Positions 22,501-34,500 of a stretch of DNA of 64,000 bases are shown piece by piece. Source of the stretch: Brachypodius melanocephalos (lineage: Eukaryota; Chordata; Aves; Passeriformes; Pycnonotidae); contig VZSR01002395.1 in the NCBI GenBank assembly GCA_013398615.1, forward strand, positions 2,913,023 to 2,977,022, written 5' to 3'. Numbering within the stretch: the stretch's first letter is position 1; every line of letters begins with the position of its first letter. The translations under genes and the position numbers were made by a program. The notes under the pieces were generated by a model. The model did not search any database. It was given only the letters and a program-made list of their open reading frames with translations, and was not told the origin of the DNA.

Positions 22501-25500
22501 CAAGCATGGGCTAATTTAAATGATTTCTTCTGTGAGGGTCTGTGACTGTTTCCTGTGGCATATTGAAAAACACAGGTCAGTCTGATGGTGTCACAGCTTG
22601 AGGGAGCTGATTCCTGGTCATCTACAGGGTAATTTCCAAGAAATCCCCTACAAGTGTCCTGTGTGCTGCCCTAAACCAGGAGAGACTGATAGAACAATTA
22701 AGGCTAATTTGTTAAGTATACGTAGAAGATTTTCTTCTTTGTTTGCTATCTCAAAACTTCTTTGAGCTCCCTTTCTCAGGGATCCTAAGCTACTTCCCAT
22801 GCCCTTGGGCATGCAGGAAGATCTGAACTTCCTTTACATCCTATCCCATGCTGGCAGACAGCTGCAGAAAGGGGATGGAAAGAAAACTGCTGGTTTAGGA
22901 GGGGCTGGAGGCATGGATGCACCAGCCTGCCAAGAGAGGACAGTCAGGGGTGCTTGCCCAGACACCCAGTTTCAGTCTTCCAGCAGAGGCAGGATCTGTG
23001 GGTTGAGTGTTTCAAACCTGCCAGAGGAATGAGCTTTTGGGGACTTGGCATCCAGGTGTCTTAGGATTGAATATCCTACCCTTGCTGTGTAAGTCATTGC
23101 TCCCAGAAAAGTCAGAGGTGCCAAAATCCTAAATCTATATAGCAAAACAAATAATGTCCTGGCTCCTGCATTTCATGCTTTGCTAGTTTTCCCCTCTAAA
23201 CTTTTTGCTGACTTGTGGGTTTGGTGCTAAATTAATGAAAAATTGAAGTACGTGTTGCTTTTGACATTTCTAGCATTATTGTTTAAGTCCAAATCACCAG
23301 TAAGTGGCATAATAATATTATTTTGGATTTTTTTTTAAAGTCTGTGTTAATTTTGGTATTGGTGCTTATTATTTAATAGCAAGACTGATTTTCCATGGGT
23401 TTTTTTGTTTGTTTTTTTTTTTGCTTGGCTTTGTTAATTTTCTCCTGGCTGTTTCAGGGCCGGGCTCTGCTCCACTGGGCGTGTGACAGAGGACACAAGG
23501 AGCTGGTTTCAGTCCTGTTACAGAACGCTGCTGACGTGAACATCCAGGTAAGAGGGAACACAGAGGGAAATTGGATTGATGTCTTACACAGCCTCCTGAC
23601 CAAATGTTTCCATCAAACTGATTTCTTCCAAAACTGCCCAGCAAGGTCTCGCAGGGTATTTATCACAGAAAAGGTGCTCCATTCTGGTGAGACCCCAGCA
23701 CAGGAAGGACATGGACCTGCTGGAGCAAATCCAGAGGAGGCCACAAAGTTGATTAGAGGGATGGAGCACCTCTCCTATGAGGCTGAGAGAATTGGGGTTG
23801 TTCAGCTTGAGAAAGAGAAGGCTTCAAGGTGACCTGATTGCAGCCTTCCAGTACCTACAAGAAAGACAGAAGAGACACAGTTTACAAGATCATGTAGTGA
23901 TAGGTCAAGGGAGAACGACTTAAACTGAAAGAGAATAGGTTTAGATTAGATATTAGGGAAAAAAGCTCTTCCCTGTGAGGGTGGTGAGGCACTGGCACAG
24001 GTTGTCCAGAGAAGCTGTGGCTGCCCCATCCATCCCTGGAATTGTTCAAGGCCAGGTTGGACAGAGCTTGGAAGAACCTGATCTAATGGAAGGTGTTGCT
24101 GCCCATAGCAGGGGTTTGGAACTAGATGATCTCCAATATCCTTTTCAACCCAAACCATTCTGGGATTCTCTTATAAGAACATCCAAAAAAGATAACCTGG
24201 GAAAAATAACAGAATTTTGAGCCACTGAGGTTTGCAGCCCACATGTCTAAGCTTAGCTAGCACCAGTTTTAGGGTATCTGAATAGATTGGGTTTTGACCC
24301 AAACTGGTTCAGCAACCACTTTGCAAATGGTTTCTTCCAGCCAGCCAGCCTGGGTCTGCCAGTGCTCTGAGTCAACACTCCAGTTCTGTCAGCTTGTTGT
24401 AATTAAAGGCTGGCCTGTGTAAATGTGATCCTATTCAGAAATAATGCTCCAACATATTTCTGTCAGATTATGACTGACTGCTTTTTACTGTCATGGCACG
24501 TTTTGGTTCTGCTCTCCTTCCCAGTTTGGACATAAATTCACCCTTGCTGCTGAATCTTTGAGCTCTCACTGGTGAGATCTGAGCAGTCTTCAGTAAATGC
24601 TTGGGGAATTTGTAAGGGATGGATGTGGAGCAGAGCTGCAGTCTGAAGGCTTCTGGGCAGAGCTGTAGTGTTCACAGGCTGCAGACAGCTGTGTTGGTAT
24701 TTACACACAAATCAAATTGTTGTAAAAAAGTTTGTCTTGCCCTTTCCTGGGCAGAATTTCTGGTGGGGTGGGTATGAGGAAGCACAGCACTGCCGTGGCT
24801 GGCGAGATGTGTGCTTGTGCTTAAGTCTTCAGGGTTTCAGTTGTAATGGATTTAAAAGGAGTTTTTCCTTACATAGAAGAGGGGGAGAGTGAAGCCAGTG
24901 CAAATGGGGGGCTTTGCACACCCTACCCATCTCCTTTCAGTCAGAGTGCTGTGTTGGATGCAGACAGGAACAGCTTTGCATTGAATTTGGGAAGGAGTGG
25001 AATCAGTGCCCATTCCCTTCACCCTGCCAGCCTGGGAAATGGTTCTAGATTCTCTTTGAAACTTCTCTTTGACACTTGTCTCATTCCTTTGGAGGTAAAG
25101 TCTGACTCTTAGGAAAAAAAAAGCAGAAGAGAGAATTGTCTTTTTTTTTTTTCCTCCCAAGTATTAATTTTCTGTTAAATTCTTCTCTTTTCTTTTTGAT
25201 GCATTACACATTTTCTAAGCAGATTATTTTTGGCCAGTAACAAAAGGTTAATAATAGCCATAAAAAGAAAAATCAATCTTTGATATGTTTTTTCCCCACC
25301 AAGGTAATAAAGGAGAATTTTTTTTAAAGGTCTCTATTTGCACGTAGGTGTGTTCCCAGAGAAAACAGACACATTTTTATTCTCAGCCATATATAAATTG
25401 CAGTAACATTTCAAGGCTTTGTGACATAATGTTTATTTCTCTCTTCAGTTTTTTGTTTGGTTGGGGTTTTTGCTTCTTTGGGTTGTTTTTTTTGGGGGGG

Positions 25501-28500
25501 GGGGTAGGGTTTTTTTGCTTTTTTGGGTTTGGTTTTTTTGGTTTGGTTTTGTTTTCATTTTGGGGGTTTTTTTGTTGTTGTTGTTGTTTGGTTTGGGTTT
25601 GTTTTTTGGTTGTTTTGGGGTTTTGGGGGGTTTTGTTTTGGTTTGGTTTGTTGTTATGTTTTGGTTTTTTTTGGGGGGGTTGCATTTGTTGGTTGTTTTT
25701 TTTAAATTTTGACCTTTACCCTGGAAGAATTCACATCCAAAGCAAAAGCAGCAGAAATTTTAAGAGCAACCAGAAGAAAAAGGGAGAGGAGAGAGAACCT
25801 CTGACTTCCTAACAGGCCATAAACACCACATCCCCTGCTATAACACATTACCAAAAGCACTATCAGTTCATGTGTGGGCTGTAAAGAGCAGTGGGTTCAC
25901 TGTCAGGGGATATCTGGTGAGTGGGTGATGCTGTTTTTCCAGAGTGATGTGCTCCCAGCACCCTCTGCAATCCCACCTGCCTCTCCAGGTTTTCAGGAAT
26001 TCTTCTGTCTTGTTCAGTTTTACAGCAGCACCTTCATGCAGGTAGAATGAGAGATAAAGGATAAATTAGGGATTATGAGGGTTATGAGCAGGTAGTGAAG
26101 GAGAGGAATGCTACCAACCAAGTTTTTTTTCATGTTTTAGTACGCTTCTAAAAAGTTAGTCAAACAGCATGACAGATTTATGCTCTCTTCCATTACCTTT
26201 TTAATAAATGTTCTTCCTTCTTGGCTCTTTTGCAGTTTGCTAAAGGATTTAGCTGCCCTAAGCAGGCAGTGACAGTGGGTGAACTGGAGAAAGTCTTACC
26301 TGTTCACTGTGCCTGTAGATGTGCCTTAAAACCTTTCTGCTGCCTTATTTTAGTTACCTTTATACTATCTATTGGCAAAATACTGCAGTCTCTGGATCAA
26401 GAGGGTCTGCAAGAGTCAGCTTATTGCTCTGTGCTGATAAACTGACAGCTTTAGGAGCAGGAAGAGAGGTCTCTGAGAATGGCTCTGCTCGTTCTTTTAG
26501 CGTGCTTAAACCCACTTTAATTCTGGGAATAACCCCATGCCCCTGGACTGCAGTTATCCAGTGCTTTTTGTTTCAGCAGTGCTGCTACACTTTCCAAAGG
26601 CTGGCTCACTAATGTCACTGAAAAGCTGCAGCCACTGAACTCTCTGCTTGTTCATAATTAGCTCTAATAGCACATTTGAAAGGAGGTGGTAAACAATTGC
26701 CATGGGCTGGGAGATACAGAAAGGCAACAGGGCTGCTCTGCTTTGTTGAGAAGGGGCATTTGTGTGATTGAATTACCTAAATCTCCAGTGCCAGGGGCCG
26801 TGTCAAAGTGGGTGGTGGGATGGTGTTTGGAGCTCTGCTGGAAAATCCCAGAGCTTGGGGCTCAGTCTGAGAGCAGCCTCCTTCACTGGAGCTGTTTGCC
26901 TAAACCAGCAATGTAACAGTCAGTACCATAATGTTAACATAGAAGATTCTAAGCATAACACAATGGTAATGTAAGAGTTATGAAGGGGCTCAGCAACACA
27001 CTTATCATATCCATTTCTAGCTTTAAAGCATAAGAAGACACAAATTTTCCTTGCAGAGGGTGAGCAACAAGGGAAAACCTCTTTCCTCTGTGGGGAGAAC
27101 ACCTTCTGGATGTGATGTGCTGCTCAAGCAGCTTTCAGAGGAGCTCCTTTAGTGTATTTGGGCGACATAAACCATAGACTTTCCTGCTGGAGTTCCTGTG
27201 GCTGCATTTTGGTTCATTTGTGGGTAATCCATCCTCCAAAATAATAATCCATGTGTTCATGGCATGCCCTTGGGAGTGCATGGGGAACTATCTGGGAGTG
27301 CTCTTAAGCAGCTCAGCTTACTCTGGTAAAGCTTTTCAAGCCTATCTGGCCATGTGAGCAAGTCTTAACACAGATATTGTGAGTTGTAAAGGGAACTGTG
27401 TCACTTGACACACAGGATAATTAAGGGCTGTGTACATATCTATGAGGCAGAGCAGGTGAGTTGAAACCATATCTAAATATTTTATTATTTTTAAACTGCA
27501 TCACTGTGCAATTATCAATGTTATGATAATAATTTTGTGTGCTGATTTTTTTTTCTCTAATTATGACTAAAAGGGTGAAAAAAGCTGTAAGTGATCTTCA
27601 GTTTTTATTTCCTGACTTTTCACTTTCCTGGTAAAGTGCAAATCAGTGCACTAAGACTTTAAACCACTGGTCAGCAAGTTCTCAGTAGTCAGTCATGGAC
27701 CTTTCAGATGTTTGAGAAGGAAACTTGAGACCAAAGCTGAAAATCATTAGGTTAAGAAATCTGTTGCTAGTATATGTGGGGTTAATTTTATTAATTCCTA
27801 TATAGTTGTAATTTCAATGAAAAGGATCTGCTGTCTGTGCTGTCTGCAGAGAGAATTGGTTGATTTTTGCCACCAATGCTGGATTTGTATCTTGTACCAA
27901 TTCTTGCAAGGCTGCTCAGTCATATTTATGCACTGAGGTGATGCTTGTCAGCATATTTTGAGTTAGATGGGGTTTTTTTCCCATTTTTTTTTTAATTTTA
28001 AAGACACACTAGAGTAACAGGTGAACATGGTTGCCTCTTCAGGCTTGCTTTATCCCAGTTCCTGATTTCCCTCCTCTATTTGCATCCCAACACTGGTGAT
28101 CAGAATGTAATACCTTCACTGACTAGGGATAAAAAAAAAAGAAAAAGAAAAAAAACCTTTTCAAATGAAGACAATACAAACATAATAAATGGCAGGGAGG
28201 GTTCATCTCCCTCATGACTCAATCCTTTTCAAACAACATTATTATTGACTGACCTATTAGTTGCCAAAAAGGAAAATCAATTGTACTAGAAGTAGTTGCT
28301 GAGCCACAGATCATGGTACTAACCCAGCAGAGACAGGTTGATTTTTATCAACTATCCAAAGACTAATTTCCACCATTAGCTAAAAATTAAGTAGAAAATA
28401 TGACTGTGTCGAAGATTGCTGAGATTGGTGGTCTGTTGGTTTGTGTGTTTGTGTGGGTTTTCTGTTTTCCTGCCTGACCTTTAAAAGGCTTGTATAGGAT

Positions 28501-31500
28501 AAAAAGAAGCAAGGAATAGTCAGGCCTGCTTTTTTTTTTCTTTTCAGCCTTCTTCACTTGGATTTTACAGCAAGGGTCTTGTGTCAGAGGCATGTAGATA
28601 TTTAAAAATGAAGCCAGTCTCAGCAAATGTGCATCCCTTCCCTGCCTCCTGCACCAAACATTAGTGATGCCCTCCTGACCCTGTGCCTGTAGGGAGGTGG
28701 AGAAATGGATGTGGATGTTTTGGCTGTTGTGACCAAGGACCACAGGCTCCATGTACACGTTTTTCCCCCTCCCCAGTGAGATGGGGAATGCAAACACACT
28801 TGTGGGTAGAGTGCCAGCTGCCAAAGTCCTCTGCTGTTAAGACCATTCTCTAAACCTGGCTGAGATTAAAGAGGAACACCACAGCCTCATGCCCTTGCAG
28901 TTAGTGTTCCTAGGATCAAGTTCTCCCTAAATTTACTAAAAGCCTGGCTCATAAAGCTCAGAGGGGCCCTGTCCTGGAGCTGATACTGCAGCAGAGGCTT
29001 TGGCATGGGTACACTCACAGCAAGCAAAGGATGCCACAGGTACTGCTGAGGGAGGGAGCTACAGCAGCAAACACATGGGGACACTAAACAGAGATGAAAA
29101 ACAAAGCAATGAGAGCAGATTAATTAACCACAGTAGTGTCCTCCTGCCCTTAAGCACCCCCCATCCCTGTCTCAGTATTTCTGTGGTCAGTTTTGTCAAG
29201 CAGATCTCTGAAGGCTCTGCAGCCCCCTTCAGTCTTGACACTGCTGCCAGTGGGTGTGAAAGCCATTAGCCAAAAGAAAGGAGAGATCTGCTTAGTGACA
29301 GAGGGTAGCATTCTACATTAAAGCATTGACATGGTGCCAGTCACACAGTTATTACAAGTGGCACAGCTCCATGTCTCTCCTGCGGGTCTCTCCGTGGAAT
29401 GTAGATTGGCAGCAGGTTGAATGTTAAATGGTCACCACTCAGCAGATGCTGTTTTTACCTACTGGGAGAAAAGTCCCTTTCAGCTGAAACATTTGCAAAA
29501 TATTTGCACTCTAAATAGATGCTGGGAAAGGCAGAGATTTATCCTTGGTCTGCTCCTTAGCTTCTGAAGCCACCTCAGGTCTCACCAACAGTAACCATCA
29601 GTTGTACAGATGATGTTTCCTTCTACTTGTCCAGGCTGAGCTTTTTAGCACTGTTTCTTCCTATCTTCCAGCTTGACATGTCCAGTCTTTGTTTCTTCTG
29701 CTCCCTGTAGACAGATGGATCATTGCTTCATGGCTGATGCAGCAGAGCAGTTGGCACCTTCGCACGGGCAGCCCATGTGCAGCGCTGCCTGCAAAGCAGC
29801 TCACCAGCCAGGAACTGCTGCAGGCTCCTGTGTCCTGCAAAACCAGTGTTGGAAAAGTGAAATCCAAGAGCTGGTCCTGAGAAAAAACTGCTGCTTTGGC
29901 CTCAAAGTGTAAAGCTGCTTTCGGGGTGATGAAAAGGCAGCATTTAAAAAGCCGGGGCCGAGGACAGCAGCACATTTTAGTGGCTTGTGGGCATCACCTT
30001 GGACTGGGGGCTGGAGGGAGGCGCTTTCCATGGCCAGTGCTGGGGCAGGAATGCAGGCTGGCAGAAGGAACACCCTTTCAGCTCAGGGAGCCTTGTGCTT
30101 GATTCCATGCCTGACACCACAGCTCTTTTGTGGTACACTCCCTGTCAATGCTCACAGCAGACAGAAGGCAGCAGCAGCAGTGAGCTTTGAGGTCAGTGCA
30201 GGTGGCACCATGGAGGAGAAACAGCTATCTTGCTCCCCAGTGTCTTCATGTGTCCCTGCAGAGGCAGGAAAGAGCCTTACCTTGAATTCTTCCCTTTGAG
30301 GACATGGGATGGCCCTTGGCCCCTTGATCTTTGAAATCAGCATGTGTTTAAACACCTCTAATTCCTGAGGTCCTTGGAAGTGCTTTAGCCCCTCATTAAA
30401 GTGTTTGGTTAACTTCACAAACAGGATACCACTGGCAGCCAAGCTGGTTCTTCAGGTGAACACATCACCCTCGGAATGGTCCCTAATCACCCTCTGAATG
30501 GTCCCTAATCACCCTAGGCATGGTCCCTAATCACCCTAGGCATGGTCTCCAGCCTTGCTTCATTTCCTATGGCTTTGGCATCACCCCACCGTGCCCGAGG
30601 AACCACCAAGCCATTTCAGTACAGGCCTGGGCAGTCTGACATCCTCAGGTGTGGGATTGCTTTTGTAGGGAAAGGGAAATAATAAAGATAATGCAGCTAT
30701 CAGGCCCCAACTCACTAGTTCAGAAACTTCCCCTTGCCAATCAAATTCCTTTGGTATTCAACCAGTTTTTAGGCTTGTTCCATTATTGTGCTGTCAGAAA
30801 ATATCCTGATGGATATATGCATTCTCTCCAGTGTTGGATGTTACCTTCTTGGTTTTGTCCACCAGCCAGCCTTCAGTGCACACTTTATGGCAACAGACAG
30901 GCCTGTCTTGTCCCTCTCCCTCTCTTCTCCCTCCCCTATTATATATATTTTTTTTTCCAGCACTATTAGATTATTAAATGCTTAATGACTATTCCATTCC
31001 TGCTAACTATACTTTTGATGAGCTGCAGTAATAAAACTTTGTAACAGCGAAGCGTGTGTCTGGTTCCTTTATAGGAAGGGCACATTTGGGGAGCTGAAGT
31101 AATGGGGGATAAAACTCAATTAATGAATAGAAATAAAAAGAAGTAAATGAGGTAATCAAACTCAGAGAAATTAGTATTGGCAGGTCTTGAATGATGCTCT
31201 TGGATGAACAATCTTTCAAAATCCTTCCTTGTATGCTGCTGCTGTCTCTTTATTTATTATTAAAATAACATGATCCATGAGGCGCTCGGGGTGACTCCCA
31301 GCCTAGCTAATTCTAATTAATCCAGTCAGGGAGAGCAGCAGGGTAAGTGGAGCAGTCTATCGGATTGAAATTCATAACTTAATTGAGGTCAAAGTCCTGG
31401 GTTGGGAGAACAAAAGTCTTTCGCTGGGACCAGGCAGATCAATAGCAATAAATATCTGGCTTGGATGCAAGTAGCTTGTAGTGACGGATTATCTGACACT

Positions 31501-34500
31501 GGCCAGAGGTCTTGGTCTTGTTCAGGGCAAAGTCCCATGGCATGTACAGTGAAGGGTGACTTTTGCCAGTGTTCCCTCCAAAACCCCAAACAACTCTTGA
31601 AGGACTCATGGGACCCTCAGGAGAAGGATCTCCATACAGAAGTCCACGAGTCATGCTGAAATTTGGTTTCTTGAGGTACAGGTGTCTCATCAGTAGCACA
31701 AGGACAAGTGTCACAATAGTGCTGAAGGAGGCTGGAAGAAGCTGCTGAGGCTTACAGGAACTTGGAGCTAAATCACAGCTTGTCCAGAAAAAGACCTTTA
31801 GGATCAGGGGAAGCTGAACCACGGATGGATGGGCTTTATGCCAGGTCTGTATTTATAGCACGTTTACATAGGAGGAGAGAGGAAGGTTGGAAGAGGGAAG
31901 TGTAAATAAACATTCAGGTGGGTTTAAATTGTGAGAGAAAACAGCAGAGGCAAATGTGGTGTTGCCTGTCCTTCAGAAAAGCATCCAGTGTCTGCTGTGA
32001 CCTCCAGAATGTTCTGTTCCAAGGGGTTTGCATGTGCTAAGGATGGCTGGTTCCCCAAGCCCTTGCCCAAGCATGGCATGAGTTTGGGTGTTGCCTGAAC
32101 TCCTAAACCACAGAGGAAGCCTGAGCTCCTGGCCTGGCATCTGTGGCTTTGCTCTGTGCACACAGCCTTCCCTGGGAACGGGCACTGAAATTCTCAACAC
32201 CAGCAACTGAAGAAGCTTCTCTGAACTTTGAAACAAGCAGGTCCTTCAGCTGGAGCTCAGAATTAAAATGCAATCTTCACCTAGGCCATTATTAATGCGA
32301 TGTTTATGCAGATTGGACTGCTCTGCTCATATCCTCTTTGCAGAGGACAAATCCTGCTGTGGTCAGCACTCGATACATCCCAGATGGATGTTGTTCTGCC
32401 AGTGCACTTCAACACAGCTTGGAAGAGAGATGGAAACCGCAGCTTGGACACAGACAGGGACTTAGTTAGACACACCTTCTCCTCCCATTAACACTGCATG
32501 GGTTTACAGCATCTGTTCTTGTCCAGCTTGCCAGAAATGTTCAGAAGATCTCTGGCTCCACAGGTCAGGTTTCCAGTTTTTGGCTGGTCAGGTGTCAGGT
32601 TTTAATGTGATGAGCAACTGTTGTTTTTTTCCTGGGTGTGTAAATGGTACTTCTGTACTCACACCCTTTTGAAGCTGTCTCTGGGAAACACCTCTTGTTT
32701 TCCACTGCAGGACATTTGCTTTGTGTGGACAGAATGCAGCTGTTCAGAACATATATACATATATATGTATATATATATATATACATATACACACACACTT
32801 GCTTTTATTATATACACTACTGTTATTACCTACTACTTGCTATTCTACTACTTTCCTCATTCCTGCCCCATCCATGGCACAACTTCCTCCTTCTAAGCTG
32901 GTGGTTTCACTCTCCAGATTCCTGTTGGATTATCTGTGTGCTCCTGCATCATTCCTGCCCAGCCTATACAAGAGCAAAAAGTTCCTTGAGGCTGTTAAAC
33001 ACTGCAAAGAAAACTGCACTGGCAACTGTCATCAAGGGGAGAAGGGGTTGAGTGATTTACTTTGCTGTATAGAAAAACTAACAGAAAATTCCAAGTGTTG
33101 AACAGTTCGTGACTTAACAGCAAGATCTCGTGAGCAACACGTCTTGAATATACAGAACTTTGATATTGCACTTTAGCTTGAGTTGTGGCTCTGATAAGGT
33201 TTAGGAGGAAAATAAATTAAAATATGAACATAACCGTTTTTTCCTCTTCATAGAGCCACACCTGTGATGCAGGTGAGAGAATTTGCCTTTTATTTTTTTA
33301 TAATTTCAGAGAAATAACAAGATCTGTCCATTCAGAGCTGGGTTTTCACAGTTATATATGCTATTAAAAAAACATAGGGGTAGATGCCAAGATCTGTAGG
33401 ATATCTGTGGATTAAATGCAGAAATTCTCTTTATGGCTCTTTTCAGAGTCAAGTTTAGGTTTCTAATTCTCCAGTTTTGCTACAGAATCCCAGCGTGACC
33501 TTGAACAAGTCACTTGATTTCTTTCTGCCGTGGTTTCCCATTTGGGAAATGGTGGGGCAAATAATCGTTTTTTATCTCATGGATATAACAAGATTATAAA
33601 AATATGGTACTTTTAAGAACCTTAGAAAACTGATGAAATGAAATCAAACAGATCCTGCGGTCCGGATAAAATGAGATGAAACAAGCATGAAACTATTAGT
33701 GAAAGAAATGTTTCTTTATCTTCTGCAAATAAAAATGCAAAGTGATTAAGTGGGTCTTTCCTAGCTATTAGCAATAGCAGCTCTAGCCAGCTGACTTCTG
33801 CCACCCTTGTAAATTAAGTTGTGGGGTACAGTCCTGAATTTGGTGTCCTCACAATAAATACCCTTAAAAATTTTGTCACCTTCTGTGGTGCACAATGCTA
33901 CATTCCACTGTAGTACTGCAATTAACTTGCCCTGCAGATAAAAAGTGGCCGCTTTAAATGAGATGCTCTAACACAATGGCTTGCAAATTTCTTTTAATTG
34001 ATTTTTTGTCTCCCCTCCCTGTGATATTTCCTGCCTTTACTGTATATCCAGCAGTATTTTTGTGAGGCAGGGGAAAGGAATGTTTAGTGATGAGCTTTGT
34101 GTGTTTGTGAGGTGCTGGAAGAGGAGGAAAGCCCCAGCTCAGACTGTGGGCATTTTCCTTTCCTGGCTTGGTGACTGGCTGAGAAAGTCTCTGTTTCAGC
34201 ACAGCTCTCAAATCCAGGTAGTGATTAATGAACAAAGCAGGAAGGAAGGAGTTTGGACTGGTTGACTTTATCTAACACAGAAGGAAAACAAGCAAAGTAT
34301 TTCAGAAAGCAATAGGCTGGAACCTGCTACAAAGGAACTTTGACATATGTGTTGGGACTCAGCCAGAGGCCAGGATACCTGTGTTCAGGAAATCTCAATT
34401 TACTCTCCTTTTCTTTTTATTTTCTTTTTTGGGTTTGTTTTTCTTTTTCTTTTTTTTTTTTTTTTAAACTCAAGTTTTAATCACGTTTGGACTGTGCAGA

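Noticed and set aside
25348..25812. 154-codon frame rich in Phe, Trp and Gly, and its Lys/Pro/Asn-rich reverse
   Set aside because: Produced by the G/T low-complexity tract.
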